Origin: Clostridia bacterium
Lineage (GTDB): Bacteria; Bacillota; Clostridia; Oscillospirales; CAG-382
Direction of reading: 5' to 3'
Assembly (NCBI GenBank): GCA_017397805.1
Contig: JAFQHW010000073.1
Coordinates: 1-43,280 of the forward strand
DNA: 43,280 bases
This document shows, piece after piece, positions 18,121 to 25,892 of the stretch. Below the pieces are notes generated by a model that was not told the DNA's origin, did not search any database, and saw only the letters and a list, made by a program, of their open reading frames with translations. The position numbers and the translations under genes are program-made. Positions within the stretch are counted from its first letter, which is position 1, and each line of letters begins with the position of its first letter.

Positions 18121-18270
18121 ATGAGAGTCAAAATCACATTCGTTTGTAGTGAGTGCAAGCAGAGAAACTACGAGAGCATGAAGAACAAGAAGAATGACCC
18201 TGACAGACTTGAGCTCAAGAAGTATTGTAAGTTCTGCAAGAAGCGCACAACTCACAAGGAAAGCAAGTAA
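18121..18270 (+). CDS. rpmG: Large ribosomal subunit protein bL33, zinc type
   Basis: 49 residues from ATG 18121 (GGAGG 8 bases upstream; a longer frame from 18055 has no ribosome site). Cys9, Cys12, Cys36 and Cys39 form two CxxC pairs that bind zinc, so this is the C+ paralogue. It leads the operon with secE and nusG, a common bacterial order. Confidence 0.95.
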   Translation: MRVKITFVCSECKQRNYESMKNKKNDPDRLELKKYCKFCKKRTTHKESK

Positions 18271-18282
18271 GGAGAAATGAAG

Positions 18283-18900
18283 ATGAGAAAAACTTATAGC
18301 GTAATCGCGCTGCTACTTTCCCTGCTTACCATCCTTTCCTTTAGCGCTTTTTCCGTTTCCGCTGCTGAAAGCAGTGAGGTTGAAGAATCCGTTGTTGCAG
18401 TAATTTCCGGTGAAGAATCAGCAGTTGAAGATTCCGTTGCCGAAGATTCCGCTACTGAAGATTCCGCTACTGAAGATTCCGTAGTTGAAGAATCCGACGC
18501 TGAAACTTCCGACGCTGAAACTTCCGTAGTTGAAGAATCCGCAGAAGAATCCGTTGCAGAAGAATCCAAGGAAGACGATGAAAATAACAAGTCTGCTTCT
18601 TCCGCAAAGGATGACGGTGAATCTTACTTGACGTTGATAGTATTCATAGCATTGCTCGTTATCTTTGCTTTGGTATGCTTCATCTGCATCAAGAGGGAAA
18701 ACAGATTCGGTCTTTGGCTTAAGAAATTCTTTAAGGATTATAAGAGCGAACTCAAGAAGATAGTATGGGCATCCAAGGACTTTACTGTTAAGAGCACTAT
18801 CGTTGTTATAGTATGTCTGTTGGTTTGCGCAGGCGTTATCGGCCTTTTGGACTTCGGTCTCAGCAAGCTTTTGCTGTGGCTCCTCAGTCTTGTAGGCTAA
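18283..18900 (+). CDS. secE: SecE with signal peptide and secreted acidic N-terminal extension
   Basis: 205 residues, against ~60-75 for the usual Firmicute SecE. ATG 18283 is preferred because AAGGAG (18269-18274) is 8 bases upstream; ATG 18277 is too close. Residues 1-27 look like a cleavable signal peptide (cut after SVSA). Residues 28-112 are an acidic Ser/Glu/Asp/Val repeat region. Residues 114-136 form a membrane helix, 143-166 the amphipathic SecE helix (WLKKFFKDYKSELKKIVW), and 171-203 the conserved SecE membrane helix. The C-terminal part and the position between rpmG and nusG make the SecE call safe. The topology would put the acidic region outside the cell. Repeat number may vary between strains. 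Confidence 0.92.
   Translation: MRKTYSVIALLLSLLTILSFSAFSVSAAESSEVEESVVAVISGEESAVEDSVAEDSATEDSATEDSVVEESDAETSDAETSVVEESAEESVAEESKEDDENNKSASSAKDDGESYLTLIVFIALLVIFALVCFICIKRENRFGLWLKKFFKDYKSELKKIVWASKDFTVKSTIVVIVCLLVCAGVIGLLDFGLSKLLLWLLSLVG
18421..18570 (+). repeat. In-frame 15-bp tandem repeat region within secE
   Basis: About ten imperfect 15-base units of the type GAAGATTCCGCTACT encode five-residue repeats such as EDSAT and EESDA. Units 18456-18485 and 18501-18530 contain exact neighbouring duplicates, consistent with slippage. Confidence 0.85.
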
Positions 18901-18920
18901 TATAAAGGACAGGGTTTGTA

Positions 18921-19463
18921 ATGAATATAGCACACGAAGATACCCCGTTGTGGTACGTTGTTCATACTTATTCAGGGTATGAAAACAAGGTTGCGACAAA
19001 CCTTGAAAAAATAATTGAAAATCGCGGAATATCTGACCTTATACAGGATATAAAGATACCTACGGAAATTGTTTCCGAGATAAATGCGGACAGTGAATCC
19101 CCCAAAGAGGTGGAAAGGAAGCTGTTTCCCTGCTACGTCCTTGTGAAAATGGTCATGAACCCCGAAACTTGGCATATCGTTCGCAATACGTCAGGTGTTA
19201 CGGGCTTCGTAGGTCCCGGATCCAGCCCTACCCCCCTCTCTGATGCAGAGGTTGAGGCTTTAGGTGTAGAGATAAGGGTTATCGAGGTCAACTATGCAGT
19301 GGGTGACAGCGTAAGAATATGCAGCGGTCCCCTTGCAGGCTTTATCGGCTTGGTTGAAGAGATCACAGACGATAAAAAGAAGGTTACCGTTTCCGCATCT
19401 CTCTTTGGCAGAGAAACCAAGGTAGAGCTGGAAACCAACCAGGTAGAAGTGGTAGAGCAGTAA
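18921..19463 (+). CDS. nusG: Transcription elongation/termination factor NusG
   Basis: 180 residues. The NGN domain (WYVVHTYSGYENKVATNLEKII ... FPCYVLVKMVM ... VRNTSGVTGFVGP) is followed by a KOW domain (VGDSVRICSGPLAGFIGLVEEI). It links RNA polymerase with Rho or the ribosome. It begins 20 bases after secE; the ribosome site (ACAGGG) is weak. Confidence 0.97.
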   Translation: MNIAHEDTPLWYVVHTYSGYENKVATNLEKIIENRGISDLIQDIKIPTEIVSEINADSESPKEVERKLFPCYVLVKMVMNPETWHIVRNTSGVTGFVGPGSSPTPLSDAEVEALGVEIRVIEVNYAVGDSVRICSGPLAGFIGLVEEITDDKKKVTVSASLFGRETKVELETNQVEVVEQ

Positions 19464-19531
19464 TTCGGCTTGCGGAACAATACCGCCCGTCTTACGGTCC
19501 GCGTCTACAAAATCATTTAAGAATTTAGGCT

Positions 19532-19594
19532 GATTGCCACACATAACAAATGTGGGAGGGAGCAAGCCAAGCTCCCGAAATAAGATTACCACGG
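19532..19594 (+). promoter_or_regulatory. Structured leader before rplK, candidate L1 autoregulatory site
   Basis: GGGAGC (19558-19563) pairs with GCTCCC (19571-19576), and GTGG (19552-19555) pairs with CCAC (19589-19592), leaving an asymmetric internal loop (2 against 12 bases). That resembles the L1-binding motif used to repress rplKA in other bacteria. CACAT/ATGTG just upstream offers an alternative pairing. Two-stem geometry only; not matched to a covariance model. Confidence 0.5.
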
Positions 19595-19605
19595 AGGTGT
19601 AAAAC

Positions 19606-20031
19606 ATGGCAAAGAAGATAGTTGGTTATATTAAACTTCAAATTCCCGCAGGTAAAGCAACTCCCCAACCCCCTATAGGTCCCGCTTTGGGTCAGTACGG
19701 TGTTGCTATTCCTATGTTTACTAAGGAGTTCAACGAAAGAACGAAGAACGATATCGGTCTTATAATCCCCGTAGTTATTACGGTTTATGCTGACCGTTCC
19801 TTCTCCTTCATCACTAAGACTCCTCCCGCAGCAGTTCTTATAAAGAAGGCTTGCGGTATTGAGTCCGGTTCAGGCGTTCCCAACAAGACCAAGGTTGCTC
19901 AGATAACCAAGGAACAAGTTCGTAAGATAGCTGAAACCAAGATGGCTGACCTTAATGCGGCATCCATCGAAACCGCAATGAGCATGATAGCCGGTACCGC
20001 TCGCTCTATGGGCGTAACCGTAGTAGACTAA
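19606..20031 (+). CDS. rplK: Large ribosomal subunit protein uL11
   Basis: 141 residues, full length. The Pro-rich N-terminal domain ([24 protein letters not shown]) and the rRNA-binding C-terminal domain ([20 protein letters not shown] ... [13 protein letters not shown]) are intact. A strong ACGGAGGTG ribosome site precedes ATG 19606. It forms the stalk base of the 50S subunit. Confidence 0.98.
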   Translation: MAKKIVGYIKLQIPAGKATPQPPIGPALGQYGVAIPMFTKEFNERTKNDIGLIIPVVITVYADRSFSFITKTPPAAVLIKKACGIESGSGVPNKTKVAQITKEQVRKIAETKMADLNAASIETAMSMIAGTARSMGVTVVD

Positions 20032-20045
20032 GGGAGGGTACTGAA

Positions 20046-20744
20046 ATGACTAAAGGCAAGAAGTATGTAGATAGCCTTAAGGCTTATGACAAATCCAAGA
20101 TTTATGAAAGCGACGAAGCTTTTGGCATCGTTTGCGATATTTCCAAGGCAAAGTTTGATGAGACCGTAGAAGTTCACTTCAGAATGGGTCTTGACTCCCG
20201 TCACGCTGACCAGCAGGTTAGAGGCGCGGTTGTTCTTCCCAACGGTACAGGTAAGACTGTTAGAACCCTCGTTTTCGCTAAGGGTGACAAGGCTACCGCT
20301 GCTGAAGAAGCAGGCTCCGACTACGTAGGCGCTGAAGATTACGTACAGAAGATCCAGAAAGAAAACTGGTTCGATTTCGACGTGATCATCGCTACTCCCG
20401 ATATGATGGGCGTTATCGGCCGTCTCGGTAAGATACTCGGTCCTAAGGGTTTAATGCCTAACCCCAAGGCCGGTACCGTTACTCAGGACGTTGCTAAGGC
20501 TGTTCAGGAAGCTAAAGCAGGTAAGATCGAGTACAGACTTGATAAGACCAACATTATCCACTGCCCCATCGGCAAGATAAGCTTCGGCAAAGAAAAGCTC
20601 AAGGAGAACTTCAATACTCTTCTCGGCGCTATCATCAAGGCTAAGCCCGCTGCAGCAAAGGGTCAGTACATTAAGTCCTGCGTTATCGCATCTACAATGG
20701 GCCCCGGCATCAAGCTTAACCCCACTGCTAAGTTCGAAGGCTAA
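20046..20744 (+). CDS. rplA: Large ribosomal subunit protein uL1
   Basis: 232 residues, full length. The [22 protein letters not shown] signature is present. It lies 14 bases after rplK and is the likely repressor of the rplKA leader. Confidence 0.98.
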   Translation: MTKGKKYVDSLKAYDKSKIYESDEAFGIVCDISKAKFDETVEVHFRMGLDSRHADQQVRGAVVLPNGTGKTVRTLVFAKGDKATAAEEAGSDYVGAEDYVQKIQKENWFDFDVIIATPDMMGVIGRLGKILGPKGLMPNPKAGTVTQDVAKAVQEAKAGKIEYRLDKTNIIHCPIGKISFGKEKLKENFNTLLGAIIKAKPAAAKGQYIKSCVIASTMGPGIKLNPTAKFEG

Positions 20745-20769
20745 TTTAGGATAAAAATAAAAAATACTA

Positions 20770-20798
20770 TTGACAAAGTTTGTCGGTAGTGTTATAAT
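20770..20798 (+). promoter_or_regulatory. Promoter of rplJL
   Basis: TTGACA (20770-20775) and TATAAT (20793-20798), both perfect, 17 bases apart, in the gap between rplA and rplJ. Confidence 0.9.
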
Positions 20799-20820
20799 CA
20801 CTTTTGTTGAATTAAAAATT

Positions 20821-20913
20821 TCCGCAGACAGCAGGTTCCGTATTTGGAATAAAGGCTCACCGCCTGCCGAGGAAGTAGGTAGTTTTACCAATCGTAAGAT
20901 ATAAGGTAACTAT
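20821..20913 (+). ncRNA. L10 leader RNA (ribosomal protein autoregulation element)
   Basis: The pairing GCAGACAGCAGG ... CCGCCTGCCGAGG and the following AAGTAGGTAGTTTTACCAA match the Firmicute L10 leader as I know it. L10(L12)4 bound to this RNA is known to reduce transcription of rplJL. It lies between the promoter and the attenuator hairpin. Confidence 0.85.
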
Positions 20914-20949
20914 GCTCCCTCGCTGTTTGTCGGTGAGGGAGCTTTTATT
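20914..20949 (+). terminator. Attenuator hairpin at the end of the L10 leader
   Basis: An 8-bp stem (GCTCCCTC 20914-20921 with GAGGGAGC 20935-20942) is followed by TTTTATTT, 34 bases before rplJ. It is the off state of the L10 leader. Confidence 0.85.
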
Positions 20950-20982
20950 TCATATACATTATAAATCGGAGGTGAAACATAA

Positions 20983-21504
20983 ATGGCAAGTGCACAGATT
21001 CAGGCACAAAAGCAGGCAGTTGTTGACGCTTTAGTGGAAAAGATAAAGGCATCTGTTTCCGGCGTGTTGGTTGACTATAAGGGCATCAACGTTGAAGACG
21101 ATACAAAGCTTCGTGCTGAGCTTCGCAAAGCAGGTGTTGAGTATAAGGTTATAAAGAACACTCTTATCGCTCGTGCTTGTGACGAGGTTGGTTACACCGA
21201 ACTTAAGGATTGCCTTACAGGTATGACCGCTTTCGCAATCAGCAACGATGACCAGGTTGTAGCAGCAAAGATATTGAACGATTACGCTAAGAATCACGAT
21301 AACTTTGTTCTTAAGGCCGGTTACTGTGACGGTAAGACTCTTGATGCAGACGGCATTAAGGCTTTGGCAGAAATTCCTTCCAAGGAAGTTCTTATCGGCA
21401 GAATGCTCGGCTCCTTGCAGTCTTCTCTTTACAGCTTTGCATACGTATTGCAAGCTATCATCGACAAGAACGGCGAAGGCGCAGAAGCTCCCGCAGCAGA
21501 GTAA
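20983..21504 (+). CDS. rplJ: Large ribosomal subunit protein uL10
   Basis: 173 residues. VVDALVEKIKASVSGVLVDYKGI, LRAELRKAGVEYKVIKNTLIARA and the C-terminal helix that binds L7/L12 dimers (LIGRMLGSLQSSLYSFAYVLQ) are intact. CGGAGGTG lies before ATG 20983. It is controlled by the leader just upstream. Confidence 0.98.
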   Translation: MASAQIQAQKQAVVDALVEKIKASVSGVLVDYKGINVEDDTKLRAELRKAGVEYKVIKNTLIARACDEVGYTELKDCLTGMTAFAISNDDQVVAAKILNDYAKNHDNFVLKAGYCDGKTLDADGIKALAEIPSKEVLIGRMLGSLQSSLYSFAYVLQAIIDKNGEGAEAPAAE

Positions 21505-21561
21505 TTTAAAAGCTGCATAACGAATTTAAAAAATATTTATTAACATATGGAGGAAAATTAA

Positions 21562-21936
21562 ATGAACGAGAAATCCCAAGCTATAATCGATATGGTTAAA
21601 GAGCTTACTATCCTTGAACTTGCAGACCTTGTAAAGGCACTTGAAGAAGAATTTGGCGTATCCGCAGCTCCCGTTGCAGTAGCAGCAGCTCCCGGCGCAG
21701 CAGCAGCTCCCGCTGAAGAAAAGACCGAATTTGACGTTGTTCTTACCGGTTTTGACGCAGCTAAGAAGCTCGTAGTTGTTAAGGTTGTTAAGGAACTCAC
21801 CGGCGCTGGTCTTAAGGAAGCTAAGGAAATGGTTGAATCCGTTCCTAAGGCTCTTAAGGAAGGCATCTCTAAGGACGAAGCTGAAGCTCTCAAGAAGCAG
21901 CTTGAAGAAGCAGGCGCAACCGTTGAGATTAAGTAA
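21562..21936 (+). CDS. rplL: Large ribosomal subunit protein bL12 (L7/L12)
   Basis: 124 residues. Helical N-terminal dimerisation domain, Ala/Pro hinge (about 34-52), and the conserved C-terminal domain ([26 protein letters not shown] ... [13 protein letters not shown]) that recruits translation GTPases. A strong terminator follows instead of rpoB. Confidence 0.98.
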   Translation: MNEKSQAIIDMVKELTILELADLVKALEEEFGVSAAPVAVAAAPGAAAAPAEEKTEFDVVLTGFDAAKKLVVVKVVKELTGAGLKEAKEMVESVPKALKEGISKDEAEALKKQLEEAGATVEIK

Positions 21937-21952
21937 TTTAATTATTGCTTTG

Positions 21953-21983
21953 AAAAAACTGCCCGAAATTCGGGCAGTTTTTT
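21953..21983 (+). terminator. Terminator after rplL
   Basis: AAAAAACTGCCCG pairs with CGGGCAGTTTTTT, 16 bases after the rplL stop, with a T6 tract. It closes the ribosomal protein operon. Confidence 0.95.
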
Positions 21984-21994
21984 ATTTTCATAGG

Positions 21995-22022
21995 TTGACT
22001 ATTTTTGTCGCTGATGTATAAT
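21995..22022 (+). promoter_or_regulatory. Promoter of the ABC exporter genes
   Basis: TTGACT (21995-22000) and TATAAT (22017-22022), 16 bases apart. A second TATAAT at 22022-22027 would give 21-base spacing and is less likely. Confidence 0.75.
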
Positions 22023-22094
22023 ATAATCGATGTGTTATGACAAGAGCCAAACTTAAACGCTTTGGCAATAACCTATAAGGTGAATTGATTAACA

Positions 22095-23813
22095 ATGAAA
22101 AGAATACTAAAATATCTGGCACCTTTTAAAAAGCGGCTGACCGTAGGCTTTATTATCAAAGTTACGGGAACGGTGGCGGAGCTTTTTATCCCCTTTCTGT
22201 TAACTTATATTTTGGACAACGTGATAGAAACCGAAAAGATAGGCAGTATCGTGTTTTACGGTGTGCTTATGGCGATCTGCGCTCTTGTGGCGGCGGTGGG
22301 TAATATCGTTGCCAACCGTATGGCGGCAAAGACCACCATGTTGTTTTCCACCAAGATGCGTAAGGAGCTTTTCAACAAAACTATAGGTCTTTCCGCAAGC
22401 GCTACCGATAGCTATACCATCCCGTCCCTGGAATCACGCATCACCTCCGATACCTACAACGTGCAGAACTTTATCGGTATGATGCAAAGGCTGGGTGTGC
22501 GCGCTCCTATCCTTCTATTGGGCGGCGCGGTTATAACCATGGTTATGGACAGCGCCTTGTCCTTGGTTATGCTTGCCACAATGCCTTTCATATTCGCGGT
22601 GGTGTACGGCATATCCCGCAAGGGTGTACCCCTTTATACCAAGGTGCAAAAGTCCGTGGACGGTATGGTTAGAGTAGTCCGCGAGGATATACAGGGTATA
22701 AGAGTGATAAAGGCACTTTCCAAGGGCGACTACGAAAACCGACGTTACGACAAGGTAAATGCACAGCTTTGCCGCGAAGAAACCAAAGCAGGCGTCATTA
22801 TGGGCATCGTAAACCCCGTTATGACCATGCTGATGAATCTGGGCATAGTGGCAGTGGTGGCGGTTGCCGCCTTCCGCGTTTCAAAGGGCACTTCTACGCC
22901 CGCCACGGTCATCGCCTTTATGCAGTATTTTACCTTGGTGTCCATGGCGATGATGAGCCTTTCCCGTATGTTCGTAATGTACACAAAATGCGCCGCTTCC
23001 GCTAACAGAATAGCGGAGGTGATAGAAACCCCTTCGGATTTCAAGACCGTACCCGACGACGGCAAAGGTGATAAGGATGCCCTCGTTGCCTTCGAAAACG
23101 TCAGCTTTTCTTACTTTGGCAAGCGTGACAATTTAACGAATATAAGCTTTTCCCTGCGCGCCGGTGAAAGCCTTGGGATAATAGGTGCCACGGGTAGCGG
23201 TAAATCTACCTTTATCAAGCTTCTCATAAGATTTTACGACCCCGACAGCGGTATTATCCGAATCAACGGCAAGGATATACGCTCCTATACCAAGGACGAG
23301 CTGTGCCGTTTTTACGGTGTGGTCTTGCAAAACGACTTTATATATGCCGATACCATCGAGGAAAACATCCGCTTCGGCAGAGATATATCGAGAGAACAGA
23401 TAGAAAAGGCGGCAAAAATTGCCCAAGCCCACGGTTTTATTACCGAAATCTCCGAAGGCTACGGGTATAAGCTTTCCGCGGGAGGTACTAATCTTTCGGG
23501 CGGTCAGCGGCAAAGATTGCTGATTGCAAGAGCACTGGCGGCAAACGCGCCGATTTTGATACTGGACGATTCATCCTCGGCGCTGGACTATAAAACCGAT
23601 GCTAATTTGCGTACCGCTTTGAAAACGGAGCTTAGCGGTACCACCTCGATTACCGTGGCGCAGAGAGTGTCCTCGGTGAAATCCTGTGACAAAATATTCG
23701 TTCTTGAAGACGGTAAGGTTATCGGCTTCGGCACCCACCGAGAGCTGATGGAGAACTGCCCCGAATATAAGGAAATAAGCGACTCTCAGATGGGAGGTGC
23801 CTTCCTTGACTGA
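22095..23813 (+). CDS. ABC exporter half-transporter, degenerate-site subunit
   Basis: 572 residues: a six-helix type IV exporter membrane domain (about 1-310) and a C-terminal ATPase domain. Walker A is GATGSGKST, the signature LSGGQRQRLLIARAL is canonical, but Walker B reads LILDDSSSALD with Asp in place of the catalytic Glu, and the switch histidine is Gln (VAQRVSS). That is the pattern of the inactive-site partner in heterodimeric exporters such as BmrC/BmrD, LmrC/LmrD and TM287/288. The next gene overlaps it by 8 bases and supplies the complementary ATPase. Substrates of this class are drugs, lipids or peptides; the actual one cannot be told. Confidence 0.93.
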   Translation: MKRILKYLAPFKKRLTVGFIIKVTGTVAELFIPFLLTYILDNVIETEKIGSIVFYGVLMAICALVAAVGNIVANRMAAKTTMLFSTKMRKELFNKTIGLSASATDSYTIPSLESRITSDTYNVQNFIGMMQRLGVRAPILLLGGAVITMVMDSALSLVMLATMPFIFAVVYGISRKGVPLYTKVQKSVDGMVRVVREDIQGIRVIKALSKGDYENRRYDKVNAQLCREETKAGVIMGIVNPVMTMLMNLGIVAVVAVAAFRVSKGTSTPATVIAFMQYFTLVSMAMMSLSRMFVMYTKCAASANRIAEVIETPSDFKTVPDDGKGDKDALVAFENVSFSYFGKRDNLTNISFSLRAGESLGIIGATGSGKSTFIKLLIRFYDPDSGIIRINGKDIRSYTKDELCRFYGVVLQNDFIYADTIEENIRFGRDISREQIEKAAKIAQAHGFITEISEGYGYKLSAGGTNLSGGQRQRLLIARALAANAPILILDDSSSALDYKTDANLRTALKTELSGTTSITVAQRVSSVKSCDKIFVLEDGKVIGFGTHRELMENCPEYKEISDSQMGGAFLD

Positions 23814-25596
23814 CAAAAAGCAACAAAAAAAGGATAACAAGGGCATTTTTCTGCGCCTGAGCAAATACGTTTTAGAGCAATGGAAGCTGTTTTTGCCTGC
23901 GGTGGTAATAACCCTTTTGTCCAACCAGTTATCACTTATGGGGCCTATGTATTCGGGACGTGCCATCGATGCCATCGAGGGCGCACGAGGCGTAAGCTTT
24001 CCCTTGGTTTGGGATAACGTTATAAAAATGATAGTCTGCTACGTGGCGGCGGCGGTGCTTTCCTACGGCTTGGCTGTAATAATGGTGCGGCTTAGTCAGC
24101 GCATTATATATAAAATGCGCAAGCAGGTTTTCGAAAAACTTAACACCCTGCCCGTGGGATATTTTGACCGCAACGCTACGGGTGATATTATCAGCCATAT
24201 CTCCTACGACATCGATACCATAAACGCAACGCTCTCCCACGATTTGATTCAGGTTATGACAAGCCTTTACACCGTTATAGGCTCTATTGCCTTTATGTGG
24301 CAGATTTCCAGGCCGATGCTGCTTATCTTTGCCATAACGGTGCCCGTTTCCATCTGCTTTACCCGCTATCGTTCAAAAAAAGTGCGCCCCCTTTTCAGAG
24401 CACGGTCTAAAAAGTACGGCGAGCTTAACGGTTTTGCGGAGGAAATGCTTTCAGGCGGCAGAACCATAGAAGCTTACGGAAGGGCAAAGGTCATATCGGA
24501 GCGTTTCAACGCCCGTAACGACGAGGCAATGGGCGCCTACTATAAGGCAGAGTATCAGGCGGCAATGCTTTTTCCCGCCATAAATTTGGTAAACAACATA
24601 TCCTTAAGCCTTGTGGCAGTATTCGGCGGCATACTTTATATGCTTTCCCAAAACGGCACCGTCCTTGCCACCTCCGCCTTTTTCATAAGCCTTGGAGGTG
24701 TGGCTCAGTTCGTGCAGTATTCCCGCAAATTTGCAGGCCCTATTAACGAGTTTTCCAATATCCTTCACGAGTTTCAGTCAGCGTTTTCTGCGGCTGAGAG
24801 GGTTTTCCGCGTGTTGGATGAGGAACCGGAAGCTCCCGATGCAGAGGACGCTAAGGCATATAATGACGTAAAGGGCCGCGTGGAAATAGACGACGTAAGC
24901 TTTAGCTATACGGAGGACAAGCCCATCCTTAAAAACGTAAGCGTTAAAGCTCATAAGGGGCAGACCATAGCTATCGTCGGCCCTACGGGCGCGGGTAAGA
25001 CCACGGTCATCAACCTGCTGATGCGCTTTTATGACCCCGACGAGGGGGTTATCCGCATGGATGGGGAAAACGCCATGAGGCTGAAGCGTGATGATTTGCG
25101 ACGCGCTTTTACAATGGTGCTTCAGGATACCTGGCTTTTCCACGGAACGGTATACGACAATATCGTTTACGGCAAGGAGAACGCTTCCAAAGAGCAGGTG
25201 TATTCGGCGGCGAAGGCGGCAAAGATACACGACTTTATAGAGAGCTTGCCCCAAGGCTACGACACGTTGCTTTCCGATGACGGTGTTAATATTTCCAAAG
25301 GGCAAAAACAGCTTATAACCATAGCACGCGCCTTCCTTTCCGATGCGCCGCTCCTTATCTTGGACGAGGCCACCTCCAACGTGGATTCCAAAACGGAGAA
25401 GCAGATTCAAGCGGCTATGACGGCGCTGATGAAAGACCGCACTTGCTTCGTTATTGCTCACAGGCTTTCCACCATACAAAATGCCGCGTGCATTTTGGTG
25501 ATTCGCGACGGCAGAATAATAGAGCAGGGCACCCACGATGAACTGCTGGGAAAAGGCGGCTTTTACAGCAGTCTTTACAATTCCCAGTATTCGTAA
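23806..25596 (+). CDS. ABC exporter half-transporter, catalytic subunit
   Basis: 596 residues from TTG 23806: GGGAGG at 23792-23797 is 8 bases upstream, while the in-frame GTG 23797 overlaps that site. Six membrane helices, then an ATPase with Walker A GPTGAGKTT, canonical Walker B LLILDEATSNVD with catalytic Glu and switch His (IAHRLST), but an altered signature ISKGQKQL. The odd signature pairs with the odd Walker B of the upstream subunit to make one dead and one live ATP site, so the two genes encode one heterodimer. Translation is coupled through the 8-base overlap. Confidence 0.93.
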   Translation: MTDKKQQKKDNKGIFLRLSKYVLEQWKLFLPAVVITLLSNQLSLMGPMYSGRAIDAIEGARGVSFPLVWDNVIKMIVCYVAAAVLSYGLAVIMVRLSQRIIYKMRKQVFEKLNTLPVGYFDRNATGDIISHISYDIDTINATLSHDLIQVMTSLYTVIGSIAFMWQISRPMLLIFAITVPVSICFTRYRSKKVRPLFRARSKKYGELNGFAEEMLSGGRTIEAYGRAKVISERFNARNDEAMGAYYKAEYQAAMLFPAINLVNNISLSLVAVFGGILYMLSQNGTVLATSAFFISLGGVAQFVQYSRKFAGPINEFSNILHEFQSAFSAAERVFRVLDEEPEAPDAEDAKAYNDVKGRVEIDDVSFSYTEDKPILKNVSVKAHKGQTIAIVGPTGAGKTTVINLLMRFYDPDEGVIRMDGENAMRLKRDDLRRAFTMVLQDTWLFHGTVYDNIVYGKENASKEQVYSAAKAAKIHDFIESLPQGYDTLLSDDGVNISKGQKQLITIARAFLSDAPLLILDEATSNVDSKTEKQIQAAMTALMKDRTCFVIAHRLSTIQNAACILVIRDGRIIEQGTHDELLGKGGFYSSLYNSQYS

Positions 25597-25601
25597 AATT
25601 A

Positions 25602-25627
25602 AATCCGACCGCAACAGCGGTCGGATT
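25602..25627. repeat. 26-bp hairpin repeat, left copy
   Basis: An 11-bp inverted repeat (AATCCGACCGC / GCGGTCGGATT, loop AACA) 6 bases after the exporter stop codon. The identical 26 bases recur at 25851-25876, bracketing the repeat element between them. Probably a terminator that has been duplicated. Confidence 0.85.
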
Positions 25628-25682
25628 CAGACCACTGACAAAGGCACAGAACACGAAAAAAATAATAATTACCACGACGTGG

Positions 25683-25713
25683 AAAAGTCGGGGGAAGCAT
25701 CCCCCCGACTTTT
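25683..25713. terminator. GC-rich hairpin inside the inserted segment
   Basis: AAAAGTCGGGGG pairs with CCCCCGACTTTT around a short loop. Terminator-like in both directions; it directly precedes the dispersed repeat. Confidence 0.7.
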
Positions 25714-25850
25714 CTGCGATTTTTTATATTTTTTCGTTCAAAACGAACCTCGGCTTGCAGTACAGAGGTACAGTTCTCGCCTCGGTTCGTCTTGTCTGCG
25801 CTCTTTCTCAGCACTCTGCCAAGCTGATGACAAACCTTGTCATCAGCTTG
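25712..25850 (+). repeat. Dispersed ~139-bp repeat element, copy 1
   Basis: This segment matches, with few differences, the reverse complement of 43143-43280. It contains a distant inverted pair (ACGAACC ... GGTTCGT) and ends in a perfect 14-bp hairpin (CAAGCTGATGACAA at 25820-25833, TTGTCATCAGCTTG at 25837-25850). It holds no open frame. It may be a small non-autonomous mobile element or a REP/BOX-type intergenic repeat. Confidence 0.85.
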
Positions 25851-25876
25851 AATCCGACCGCAACAGCGGTCGGATT
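25851..25876. repeat. 26-bp hairpin repeat, right copy
   Basis: Identical to 25602-25627 and placed right at the end of the dispersed repeat; followed by TTGCTTTT. It can terminate the exporter operon on the plus strand. Confidence 0.85.
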
Positions 25877-25892
25877 TTGCTTTTAAAGTTTA

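Noticed and set aside
18421..18570. Regular short repeats that could suggest a CRISPR array
   Set aside because: The 15-base units are contiguous, in frame and have no spacers; they code for a protein repeat.
18294..18590. 98-codon open frame on the minus strand across the secE repeat region
   Set aside because: It is the Ser/Thr-rich mirror of the 15-base repeats, has no ribosome site, and lies wholly within secE.
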